Positions 43,636 through 51,516 of a stretch of DNA of 64,000 bases are shown one piece after another. The stretch spans positions 1 through 64,000 of the forward strand of contig JAEZUI010000154.1 in NCBI GenBank assembly GCA_023421115.1, written 5' to 3'. Position 1 is the first letter of the stretch; every line of letters starts with the position of its first letter. The position numbers and the translations under genes are program-made. The stretch is from Bacillota bacterium. GTDB taxonomy: Bacteria > Bacillota > Clostridia > Acetivibrionales > Acetivibrionaceae. The notes beneath the pieces are model-generated. The model did no database searches. It had not been told where the DNA came from and saw only the letters and a list, made by a program, of their open reading frames with translations.

Positions 43636-43830
43636 TTACCTCCTGTTCAAAATAGCATTCTTTAGGTTCATCGCTCTCATCTTGTTTTTCTTTATATCCA
43701 ATTCTTTTTGCATAAAGCATTTATCGCCTGTTTGTGGAAACATACAACTTGGCTTTGTCAATTCCAAAACAAAAGGACACCCACGGCAAGGATGTCCCTC
43801 AGGATACTGATATACTGTTGTATTTGACAT
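43636..43830 (-). CDS. Small cysteine-rich protein
   Basis: ATG 43830 follows GAAAGGAAAAGAG, so the start is set there; the longer frame to 43869 lacks a site. The 64-aa protein has HPCRGCPF and PSCMFPQTGDKC, four cysteines in a knuckle-like arrangement suggesting a zinc-binding fold. It lies just downstream of the relaxase. Small zinc proteins in this position may act in relaxosome control; this is inference. Confidence 0.65.
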   Translation of the reverse strand: MSNTTVYQYPEGHPCRGCPFVLELTKPSCMFPQTGDKCFMQKELDIKKNKMRAMNLKNAILNRR

Positions 43831-43870
43831 TTTTCTCTTTTCCTTTCTGAAATATAAAAAGTATAGCAAA

Positions 43871-45106
43871 TTATTTCCCCATACCTTTGTCTCTGTTTCT
43901 TAAATATAATTCTTTCTTTGCTCTTTTTGATAGCTCTGTACTTTCAGCTTTTTGTCTATCAATATAATCCATGTTTAAATCATCAACATTCTGCTCTATC
44001 ATCATTAAAATCTCACAAATCATTTGCTGTGTCTTATAAGATTTATACTCTTTGGAATATTCCAGTTTTGAAAGTTCAAATTCCTTATTTGCCAGTGTTT
44101 TAATTACAGCAATTAAACGGTTTGCAATCAGCTTGTCCATCTCATTTATTGCTTTTTCTCTATGACTTTCCACACTCACCGGGTCTGTATCATATAGCAT
44201 AGCCATTTTTGACTTTGTATCTGCATACTCATCAATCAGCTGTTTAATATGCGGAATTCCTTGCTTTAAATCTTCAACAACCCTATCCACTTGTTCTTTT
44301 GCCTCTTCGGACAGTAATTGATAATAAAGCCTCCCCTTTTTCGGCAATATATCTTTTAATTGAAATAGCCGAATTGATAAAGGCGATAAATCAATCCCTT
44401 TCAAAATACTGTCAATTGGAATATCTTTTAACTCTTCATCATCAATCTTTCCAGCCGCTTCCTTTAATTTTTTATATTGTTTTGGATAAATAGTCTTCAT
44501 GTAATCATCAAAATCTTTTACCAAATCATCCGTAACTTCCTTCAGCTCAGATTTATATTTTTCCTTAGCCCTGCAATAATCGGCTATTTTTTCAGTAAAA
44601 GTCTCTTTTATCAGCTGAATCCTTATACTGTCAGCGACTTTGGGACTAACATAATTTTTCATTGTCTTTTGATTTTTATCCCAGAATACAATATGAATAT
44701 GAGGGTGGCTGGGTTCATTATGGTGAGCACATACCCAGGAAAGATTTCTCCGGCTTATTCCATTCTTACTTGCTATAATGTGAATATGTTTTTCAATGTA
44801 ATTTTCCCATGCATTATGATCTTTTAGGCCAAGTTCTGCGACAGTTTCAGGGGTGAATGATATAACACTTCTAAAAATGTTTACTTTCTTATAAGACAGT
44901 TCCCGTACCTCTTTAGCAACCTCCTGCCAAGTTTTAAATTCAGTTAAATTTCCTGGCTGAAGTTTACCAAATAGTCCGTGGCTCATTCCTTCATTTTTTG
45001 ATGCTCCAGGTCTGGTTGCAATATACCTTATATGAGCATAATTACATTTTGGAGTTTTATTGAAATTAGGAGGCTTGAACCTCTGCTTATACATCAAAAT
45101 CGACAT
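43871..45106 (-). CDS. MobP3-like relaxase
   Basis: The 411-aa protein begins MSILMYKQRFKPPNFNKTPK with YAHIRYIATRPGASKNEGMS. It has the histidine motif SHPHIHIVFWDKNQ near 130, the metal-binding triad of MOBP-type relaxases. The LFGKLQPGNL segment is typical of the MobP3 group in clostridial ICEs. The catalytic tyrosine cannot be assigned with confidence. It nicks oriT and leads the strand into the VirD4/T4SS channel. Its start overlaps the accessory protein gene upstream. Confidence 0.8.
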   Translation of the reverse strand: MSILMYKQRFKPPNFNKTPKCNYAHIRYIATRPGASKNEGMSHGLFGKLQPGNLTEFKTWQEVAKEVRELSYKKVNIFRSVISFTPETVAELGLKDHNAWENYIEKHIHIIASKNGISRRNLSWVCAHHNEPSHPHIHIVFWDKNQKTMKNYVSPKVADSIRIQLIKETFTEKIADYCRAKEKYKSELKEVTDDLVKDFDDYMKTIYPKQYKKLKEAAGKIDDEELKDIPIDSILKGIDLSPLSIRLFQLKDILPKKGRLYYQLLSEEAKEQVDRVVEDLKQGIPHIKQLIDEYADTKSKMAMLYDTDPVSVESHREKAINEMDKLIANRLIAVIKTLANKEFELSKLEYSKEYKSYKTQQMICEILMMIEQNVDDLNMDYIDRQKAESTELSKRAKKELYLRNRDKGMGK

Positions 45107-45584
45107 AAGAAGTATCTCCCCCTTTTATTTCCGAAACAGCTTTTTTAACTTCTTCATCATCCATAAACTTTGCAATAGCATCTCCGCTTTTCATATTTGC
45201 ATAAGACAACGCCCTCTTTCTTGCGGCCTTTTCTATTTTCTCAAATGATGAATACCTGTCCTTATCAATCAAATCTGAGATGATGGTGATATTGGCATAA
45301 TAGGCTGCTGCGGAGATGATTGTAAGTCTGTTTATCATACCTGCTAACCGGTTTGCTAATGACTTTATCGAAGCTTCAATTTCTTGATGAATGATGTCAG
45401 TTATCATATCTATATTTTCTTCATATCCATTTACTGCCAAGCCTTTATCAACAAACTCTCTGATTATTTCAGAAGCATAAACATTCTTTTTTATAGCTAG
45501 TTTATCAATCTGTTCCAAAGTTTCAGTCGGAAATACTACTGACCTTTTTTGAGTCTTTGGGTTGTTATCGGTCTTCTCTTTCAC
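45087..45584 (-). CDS. MobC-like relaxosome accessory protein
   Basis: A GTG start at 45584 is chosen because AGGAGG lies six bases upstream; the longer frame would run through a terminator hairpin. The 165-aa protein has a ribbon-helix-helix-like start (RSVVFPTETLEQIDKLAIKK) and then a helical MobC-like region (LANRLAGMINRLTIISAAAY). It overlaps the relaxase gene. oriT is expected nearby, but I could not define a nick site. Confidence 0.75.
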   Translation of the reverse strand: MKEKTDNNPKTQKRSVVFPTETLEQIDKLAIKKNVYASEIIREFVDKGLAVNGYEENIDMITDIIHQEIEASIKSLANRLAGMINRLTIISAAAYYANITIISDLIDKDRYSSFEKIEKAARKRALSYANMKSGDAIAKFMDDEEVKKAVSEIKGGDTSYVDFDV

Positions 45585-45630
45585 AAAATTCCTCCTTTCA
45601 ATATCCCAATATTCTTTTTGAGCAAAACAA

Positions 45631-45653
45631 AAGAAGCCAATTTGCGGCTTCTT
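45631..45653 (-). terminator. Terminator upstream of the mob operon
   Basis: AAGAAGCC (45631-45638) pairs with GGCTTCTT (45646-45653), followed on the minus strand by a T-rich TTTTGTTTTG. It ends transcription from the DUF4241 gene before the mob genes. Confidence 0.6.
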
Positions 45654-45719
45654 GTTATATGGATAGTACATTAATTTTATATTGCTTGTTTTTTTGTCTA
45701 GTTTATACTATGAAGGTAC

Positions 45720-46466
45720 TTAGCATTCATCCTCATCCTCCGAAAACTCATCTGGACTAATAAATTGGATAACCAAACAAACGGGTGTATTTTCCTTATC
45801 AAGCCCCCAATATGAAGGATAATAACCATCTCCAAAGCCGGAAGCAAACATTATAACATTATTATCCGTATTTGGCACACTCCAGTTAATCCAATCCCCG
45901 CCATTACGTTGGTAAAGCGGCTTGGCTCTATAACTCTCTTCAAAGAATTTTGCAAAGTAATCATCATAATTATTTAATCCAGGATGCTCCTTTTCCCACT
46001 GATTGATAAATACTTCATACTTTTCCTCTGTCTGTTTGTCACAAAAACAGCCCAAACCTGCATCTACTGGAAATCCAAAAATATCATCTGGTTCCTTCAG
46101 TTCTTTTGGGTCATCACCAACCCGAAGTGCAAGTTCCCATCTCACAATTTCTTTGCTACTAAATTGTAGCCTTGCAGCTGCATATCTGTTACCCCATTCA
46201 GAGTCCACAACAACAGCAATCGTTACCGGATAGCTTCCAGAAGGTACTTTTCTTATGAATGGGCGAACTTTATTATAGCCCATACCTAAACTTACTAGTG
46301 GATCGCATACTATGATCTCTCCAGTTGGTAATTGAAGCTCTCCAAGTGTTATGTATTCAAATTGAACAATAGGTTTAACACTTTTTGAGAAGTAATCAAC
46401 AAATTCTTCTCTTGGTGAAGGTTCTGGTTCTTTACTGTCAAAAAGTTTACTAATAAACGACATCAC
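45720..46466 (-). CDS. DUF4241 protein
   Basis: The 248-aa protein shows the DUF4241 pattern: GELQLPTGEIIVCDPLVSLG, VPSGSYPVTIAVV, VDAGLGCFCDKQ and FASGFGDGYYPSYWGLD. No membrane segment. Such proteins occur alone in bacterial accessory islands and beside toxin genes; an immunity role is plausible but not shown. It opens the 45.7-50.0 kb accessory pocket. Confidence 0.75.
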   Translation of the reverse strand: MMSFISKLFDSKEPEPSPREEFVDYFSKSVKPIVQFEYITLGELQLPTGEIIVCDPLVSLGMGYNKVRPFIRKVPSGSYPVTIAVVVDSEWGNRYAAARLQFSSKEIVRWELALRVGDDPKELKEPDDIFGFPVDAGLGCFCDKQTEEKYEVFINQWEKEHPGLNNYDDYFAKFFEESYRAKPLYQRNGGDWINWSVPNTDNNVIMFASGFGDGYYPSYWGLDKENTPVCLVIQFISPDEFSEDEDEC

Positions 46467-46579
46467 AAAAGCTCCTTTCTTTACTTTACATTAATGAAAT
46501 CGCCGATTGTTTATTCTAATTAGAAGTTTATTGTTTATCAAACAACCCGTTATGGATAACCTGAAGTTTAGCTCAATAT

Positions 46580-46684
46580 TCATTTACTTATCTTTTTCTT
46601 TAAAGTTCTTATAGCAAACTTTCTTGTATCATCATAGCTGTCATAAAGGCATTCTTCCAGCACTTCAACAGGAAGGATTTTGCG
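46580..46684 (-). pseudogene. 3' remnant of an unidentified gene
   Basis: In the 308-base spacer a clean frame reads RKILPVEVLEECLYDSYDDT and ends in RTLKKKISK then TGA. A stop immediately precedes it and no start codon with a ribosome binding site exists. The peptide resembles the end of a HEAT-repeat-like protein. It is probably the leftover of a deleted cargo gene. Confidence 0.45.
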
Positions 46685-46774
46685 TTAGCTCCTTCAAGTA
46701 AGGGTATAAATACCAATAATCATTATTTCATATTATACTGATAATGAAAACTACTAGAGTCAAAATTTATAACA

Positions 46775-47605
46775 TTATCCTGGAATATCTGCATCAGTTA
46801 GACCTTTTGATAGGCTGCCTGAAATAAGTATGGAATGCCCCCAAAACAAATCTCCGTCATCATGCCAGAATTCAAAAGATCCATCAGAATAAATTGTTAT
46901 AGACTCAAGACTCATTCTATCTTTGAATTGTTCTCCAGTTACTTCTATCTCATCTTCTTCAAGCCAGCTTTCGTTCTTTAAAGATAAGAGTTCTCTTACA
47001 GCATAATCTCTAATAAGGTTATTCCACATAACTTTATCATTCCATAATACATGTGCTGTTTGTAAAGCTGCGTTAAGGTCATCATTGCTTTCTATTGATA
47101 AATTCAAGTTAATGCTGTCTTCAATCCAATTGACATTGGCTCTATACCAGTTTAACCCCCTATCAAAAGTAAATATGCCAAAAACTCCATCTGCATATGT
47201 AACTGGTTTCTTTAGTTCTTCCAAACAACTGTTTAACACAGTATCAGATATATTAGTTTTTATAATTTCTTCAAGCAACGCTTGAGGACTTCCGAATATA
47301 TTGTCATCGGACACACGAGCACGTATTTTAATAATAGTTTCAGCAGTAATTTTTTTTCGAATTTTTTTCAATTCTAATTCAGATACCTTACGTCTTACAG
47401 TTAATGGATCACGCCTCAAATTTCCGGAACCAACACGCCAAGCATCAAATTTAATGGTCAGCGACCACAAATGATCATTACCTATTTTTGATGCACTAGA
47501 ACCACTTACGCCTACAAGGCCAGTTATCTCTACAATAGAACAGACTTTAAGCTGGTCAATAAGCTGCTGTTCTTTCACAGAAATTTCTTTAAATATATCA
47601 TCCAT
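46775..47605 (-). CDS. DUF2262 protein
   Basis: The 276-aa protein ends with the DUF2262 domain: GIFTFDRGLNWYRANVNW, then LESITIYSDGSFEFWHDDGD and FWGHSILISGSLSKG. The N-terminal 130 residues carry a DAWRVGSGNLRRDPLTVRRK segment. AGGAGGG precedes the ATG. DUF2262 proteins are single-domain accessory proteins of unknown biochemical role. Confidence 0.75.
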   Translation of the reverse strand: MDDIFKEISVKEQQLIDQLKVCSIVEITGLVGVSGSSASKIGNDHLWSLTIKFDAWRVGSGNLRRDPLTVRRKVSELELKKIRKKITAETIIKIRARVSDDNIFGSPQALLEEIIKTNISDTVLNSCLEELKKPVTYADGVFGIFTFDRGLNWYRANVNWIEDSINLNLSIESNDDLNAALQTAHVLWNDKVMWNNLIRDYAVRELLSLKNESWLEEDEIEVTGEQFKDRMSLESITIYSDGSFEFWHDDGDLFWGHSILISGSLSKGLTDADIPG

Positions 47606-47627
47606 GGAATTCCCTCCTTTCGTTCCT

Positions 47628-47853
47628 TCATATAATACTGTCGCTATAATATAACAACTGTTCTAACAATTTATTTGTGTTGTTATTAATACCTTCAACA
47701 ACATTTATTCCTTTAGAGTCAAGTGAACCAAATATAAATGTGTGGTCTTTTCATAATGTTAGCTTCTAATTGCCTAAAAGGCATAAATACTCCCTTACCG
47801 GTATTAACTTTACTACACTCTATAATAATTATGTGGATAAGTTTGTTTTCTGA
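47628..47853 (-). pseudogene. Frameshifted 3' remnant of an unidentified gene
   Basis: Two overlapping frames together spell a continuous protein tail: NKLIHIIIIECSKVNTGKGV, then FMPFRQLEANIMK, then after a one-base shift near 47741-47752 HTFIFGSLDSKGINVVEGIN and LLEQLLYYSDSII with TGA. An in-frame stop precedes the first piece and no start is present. This is a broken cargo gene directly upstream of the DUF2262 gene. Confidence 0.5.
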
Positions 47854-47872
47854 TTATCATAAGTGCTCATAT

Positions 47873-48949
47873 CTACTTAATAGTAATGTTAATTTCTCTA
47901 TCAGCTTCAGGTTCATAAATGCTGACATCTAACCAACTATCCATGCCTCTTATCTTTTTAAACCATTCACTGTTTTCGAGTAGCGATCCATCTGTTTTTA
48001 TATTTAGCGTGCAACTAGTACAATTATATTCAATCTGAATGGCTTTCCAGATCGAATTAATATCACATTCGGGTATAAAGAATTTAACTGGTTCGATCGT
48101 ATCTAGAAGTCCAAGGTAAAAAACCAAAGGATCTTTATGAAGACTTATCATGTTTGTTTCACAATAAACAAGAGGATTAAGACCATATTGTTTATAAATG
48201 CTTTTACTTTCTTTATTTTTTTCGCTATACCAGATATTGTGGGCAATAATTGCGTTAGCGACATAAGCAAAATGGCTTAGATGCTCAATTTTCCATTGTA
48301 AATTTTTATAGTTAAAGTTGTTATAGTTTCGGTGGTGGCTTTTAACTTTTTCCCAATTAGTATTATAATTCTTCTTAAGCTTATCATAAAGAAGATACCC
48401 AGCAATAATGCCATGATCTATAGCTTGCCAATATTCTGCTCTATAACTAAAATAGTTTTTAACTAATGTTTCAGGATATGTATAAGGCTTGTTGTTTTCC
48501 CACATATGATCATAAACATTATATTCAATATTATACCTATCCAAATAAAAATCTAATTCTTTAGGGCTGTTACAGTTATACTCATATTTTTCAATTACTG
48601 CTGCTGTATCATGATAAAGGCAAGTCAAAAACCATGTATATATGAAATTATACCAATCTGTTTTTTTAATGTATAACGAAATGTGATCTCTCAGTTTATC
48701 AAATACTATATTCGACAACTGACATCCCAGAAAATATAATGCTACTGTATGTTGATGTTTGCCTTGATCGTGAAAAAGCTTTTGAAAACCAACATCAAAA
48801 ATCTTTTCTTTTGCACCTACATCATACGTTCCCCGAATAAAGTTATATGCATTTTCACTATTGAAATTATCAAAATCAATACTGGGTGTATCATAATAAT
48901 ACTTCCATTTAACTGGTGGCATATTTTTATAAGCGTCATATAAGTTCAA
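47873..48949 (-). CDS. HD-domain-like protein of unknown function
   Basis: The 358-aa protein shows spaced His/Asp elements like an HD phosphohydrolase: GKHQHTVALYFLG, a CLYHDTA motif near 111, AIDHGIIAGYLLY, NAIIAHNIW and LGLLDTIEPVKFF. No other domain, signal peptide or membrane segment is seen. HD enzymes hydrolyse nucleotides or cyclic nucleotides, and several act in phage defence. Motif spacing would need a structure prediction to confirm. It is a lone cargo gene. Confidence 0.6.
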   Translation of the reverse strand: MNLYDAYKNMPPVKWKYYYDTPSIDFDNFNSENAYNFIRGTYDVGAKEKIFDVGFQKLFHDQGKHQHTVALYFLGCQLSNIVFDKLRDHISLYIKKTDWYNFIYTWFLTCLYHDTAAVIEKYEYNCNSPKELDFYLDRYNIEYNVYDHMWENNKPYTYPETLVKNYFSYRAEYWQAIDHGIIAGYLLYDKLKKNYNTNWEKVKSHHRNYNNFNYKNLQWKIEHLSHFAYVANAIIAHNIWYSEKNKESKSIYKQYGLNPLVYCETNMISLHKDPLVFYLGLLDTIEPVKFFIPECDINSIWKAIQIEYNCTSCTLNIKTDGSLLENSEWFKKIRGMDSWLDVSIYEPEADREINITIK

Positions 48950-49162
48950 TTATTTTTCCCTCCAATCTTCTCTAAGATACAATTTTGATATTGCAATAAT
49001 GGCTTATAGTGCTTTCATTTAGCTCTATTCGATTATTCTTATTATTATCCTAATTAGAAGGTTATGACTTTTCCGGTGAGCTGTTAAATTCCCGAATGGC
49101 TTGCTACATTTAATTAATCTACTATTATTAATTTGTTATAAAATGTACTTGTGAAATTCTTA

Positions 49163-49408
49163 TTACTTAGACAAAGCAATTATTGTAATTACTATATTAG
49201 CTATTGTTGCTATCAACATTACTGCGGTCATTATTGTAATCCACAAAGTACACCTAATCATAGTTTTATTGGTATTTTCATTGCTACGTCTATTTAATTC
49301 TTCAGTGTAATAGTTTAACCCCACTGCCGTGTGATTAGCGGTTTTATCATATAGTTCAACTAATTGCTCATCAGTTAACTCTCTCAATTCTTTTAGTTTT
49401 AAACTCAT
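49163..49408 (-). CDS. Small membrane protein with N-terminal helical domain
   Basis: The 81-aa protein starts MSLKLKELRELTDEQLVELY and continues with AVGLNYYTEELNRR, then a membrane helix pair (CTLWITIMTAVMLIATIANI). AGGAGG precedes ATG 49408. It looks like a recurrent short protein of accessory regions. Function unknown. Confidence 0.65.
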   Translation of the reverse strand: MSLKLKELRELTDEQLVELYDKTANHTAVGLNYYTEELNRRSNENTNKTMIRCTLWITIMTAVMLIATIANIVITIIALSK

Positions 49409-49543
49409 AATATCCTCCTTTTTTTAATGATTACCAGATGGACAGCGACTTGACTACATTCTATCCGTGTTATAAACATAATGGGAAGTCCGTATCACAC
49501 TCTCAAGAAAATACAAATATCGGATTTATTTCTACTTCTGTTT

Positions 49544-49753
49544 TTATAATTCGATAATTTGAAAAGATCGTCCTTTTAGTTCAGGATACTTTTCTTCAAG
49601 TTCAAGTATGAACATAGTTTCATTATACGTCTCATCAACTTCAAAAACGTTCTCGTAATATCCATTTAAGGCCATAAGTCCAGCGTCAGTATGTACCCTC
49701 CGAGTTTCAGGATTAATAATTCTTTCTTTTGCAATTACTCTAATCTTTTTCAT
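49544..49753 (-). CDS. Unknown 69-aa protein
   Basis: This small soluble protein begins MKKIRVIAKERIINPETRRV and ends PELKGRSFQIIEL. GGAGG lies before the ATG. No family is recognised; it is followed by a gene remnant on the same strand. Confidence 0.55.
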   Translation of the reverse strand: MKKIRVIAKERIINPETRRVHTDAGLMALNGYYENVFEVDETYNETMFILELEEKYPELKGRSFQIIEL

Positions 49754-49855
49754 ACTTATCTCCTCCTAAAGCGTTACTAAAAATCTGACTATTAAACATA
49801 ATTAGAAGCTTAGATATTATGGAAATAAATAGTTTGTTCTGATTCACTAAAGCAC

Positions 49856-50002
49856 CTAAAGTTTTTTATAGTAACTTCTGTGAGAAACAACTTTATCAAC
49901 TCCCAATAAAATTTTCGTACTTGAACAATCTTCTCGGATAACTGTTAAATTCGCATTATTGCTATAATCAAACTTTATATCATGCAATATGAACTTCCCA
50001 TT
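49856..50002 (-). pseudogene. 3' remnant of an unidentified gene with in-frame stops
   Basis: A 48-codon frame reads NGKFILHDIKFDYSNNANLT, then REDCSSTKILLGVDK and HRSYYKKL with TAG. A TAA precedes it, and the same frame upstream (to about 50029) gives INIITETIV. No start codon. It appears to be the tail of a decayed beta-rich protein, the third such remnant in this pocket. The remaining 50030-50210 bases are AT-rich with nothing recognisable. Confidence 0.4.
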
Positions 50003-50213
50003 TTAGACAATAGTTTCAGTTATAATATTGATTTATTTTCTTTTTCTATTTTATCATATTCGACTACAATTTCCCATCTAAAAATCTCTTTAAAACTTTA
50101 GTTTTCTTCTTTGCTATAGATCACTAGTTTCTTCTTTAGTACTCCTAAAAACTCTCAAACAGCTTCTAGTAAGCTTTGATTTCCAACGTCTTAAAAAGTC
50201 ATTCTCTCTTAGC

Positions 50214-50300
50214 ATCACCCCTGTAGGTGATATAGAATTATTGAATAACCCGTTGCCGACACTGTCGGCAAGCTGCATCTCTGTGGGGTGAGAACCCCAC
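50214..50300. other. Cluster of dyads, candidate origin or partition site
   Basis: Three perfect dyads occur in 87 bases: ATCACC/GGTGAT (50214-50231), TTGCCGACA-C-TGTCGGCAA (50253-50271, 9-base arms around one base) and GTGGGG/CCCCAC (50283-50300). The 19-base palindrome resembles a protein-binding site rather than a terminator. It could be a ParB site (parB lies in the same element), an oriT or a replication origin. Confidence 0.45.
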
Positions 50301-50302
50301 TA

Positions 50303-50419
50303 TTCCTGCCTTACCTTAAAAGAAAGAGGTCTTCCATGACCTCTTTCTTCCTGCCTTACCTTAAAAGAAAGAGGTCTTCCATGACCTCTTTCTTCCTGGT
50401 CGGGTCTTCCTTAAGGAAG
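50303..50419 (-). terminator. Duplicated 45-base hairpin repeats after the TOPRIM gene
   Basis: Two exact 45-base tandem copies (50303-50347, 50348-50392) each hold an 11-base perfect stem, AAGAAAGAGGT with ACCTCTTTCTT around an 8-base loop. On the minus strand each stem runs into a T-rich CTTTCTTTT. A 14-base palindrome CTTCCTTAAGGAAG follows (50406-50419). They lie directly beyond the stop of the leftward parA-parB-helicase-TOPRIM operon, so tandem terminators are the simplest reading. Confidence 0.6.
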
Positions 50420-50443
50420 GTTTTCTAATAATGAGAAAAAAGT

Positions 50444-51496
50444 TCATAGTTCTAATTCCTCCAGTGATTTTTCATCAATAGCATCTTTTTCAAATGCTAC
50501 TCTTAGTTCATTTTCTCTGATATTATCTAAGTCCGTTGGTGTTTTACCTTCTCTTATTCCAAGCAAATCCTGATTAAAATCCTTGAGATGTGGTTTATGA
50601 ATTGCAACATCATAGCCCATCTCACTATATTTTTCACACCATTTTCTTGCTGCTAACTGGCCCCAATTTCTATAATTGTCGTCTTTATCCCTTGCAAGAT
50701 AATCATTATCCAATGCGAATACAATTTTATTAATTTCAGGGTGCCAGCTTAAATACCTTTCAAGAGCTCCATCCCAAACACATCCAAGAGAAATCCTATG
50801 GTCATCCTTCCAATCTTTTTTAAACATACTTGCAAGTGTAGCATGGCTCATAGCATCAATAGGGCTTTCACATACAAACAGAAGATTCCCTTTTCCTTCT
50901 ATAACAAAAGGGTAGCTTTTATCAGAATTAACTGCATCCATTTTAAATGGTTTGCTCCCATATGTACCTCGCATAGAACAGTATTTTGCAGTTCCGGTCT
51001 CATCATATCCAACAAAAACACAGTTTCCATACTTTGCTTCCTGATAAATTTTCTTCTCATTCATTAATACTGATACAATTTGACAATCAATACCCCTTAT
51101 AGAAATCAAATACCAATAAACCCTTTTGAAGTTTTCTGCTTTATCCGGAAGAATTACCTCCCCTTTCTCTTCTTTAACATAAGCTACACTCTCACGAATA
51201 TAGCTCTCATAACGTTCTCCTATCAGCATTGCTACAGCCTCCTGATAAGATGCGTTCCCATATTTCATCACAAAATCAATTGGACCACCTTTTTCGTCGG
51301 CAGTCCAATGATAAAAACGATTGCTATCTTTGAATATATATAGTCCTCCTGATTGTTTAGCATGCATTGCTTTGCGACCGCCTTTTTCAAGTTGAAAACC
51401 ATATTGTCGTGCAAGGTCAAGTAAGTTTACGCTGTTAGCACGTTGGATTTCTTCATCAGTGAAATGGCGGTATGTTTTTTTTATTTCTGTGGTCAT
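50444..51496 (-). CDS. DUF3991/TOPRIM primase-like protein
   Basis: ATG 51496 follows GGAGGTGC, and the longer frame to 51511 has no better site. The 350-aa protein begins with a primase-type zinc-finger-like module that lacks the cysteines (HAKQSGGLYIFKDSNRFYHW). It then has a TOPRIM-like core with LFVCESPIDAMSHATL (acidic Glu) and IVFALDNDYLARDKD (DxD). These proteins accompany ICE helicases and probably act in replication of transferred DNA. It is the last gene of the parA operon. Confidence 0.75.
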   Translation of the reverse strand: MTTEIKKTYRHFTDEEIQRANSVNLLDLARQYGFQLEKGGRKAMHAKQSGGLYIFKDSNRFYHWTADEKGGPIDFVMKYGNASYQEAVAMLIGERYESYIRESVAYVKEEKGEVILPDKAENFKRVYWYLISIRGIDCQIVSVLMNEKKIYQEAKYGNCVFVGYDETGTAKYCSMRGTYGSKPFKMDAVNSDKSYPFVIEGKGNLLFVCESPIDAMSHATLASMFKKDWKDDHRISLGCVWDGALERYLSWHPEINKIVFALDNDYLARDKDDNYRNWGQLAARKWCEKYSEMGYDVAIHKPHLKDFNQDLLGIREGKTPTDLDNIRENELRVAFEKDAIDEKSLEELEL

Positions 51497-51516
51497 TAAA
51501 TGCACCTCCATTTCTG

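Noticed and set aside
45585..45671. N-terminal extension of the MobC-like protein to ATG 45671
   Set aside because: The extension crosses a terminator hairpin, while a GTG with a strong AGGAGG site lies at 45584.
50303..50392. Possible CRISPR array from two identical 45-base units
   Set aside because: The copies are directly adjacent with no spacers, and each is a strong hairpin next to an operon end.
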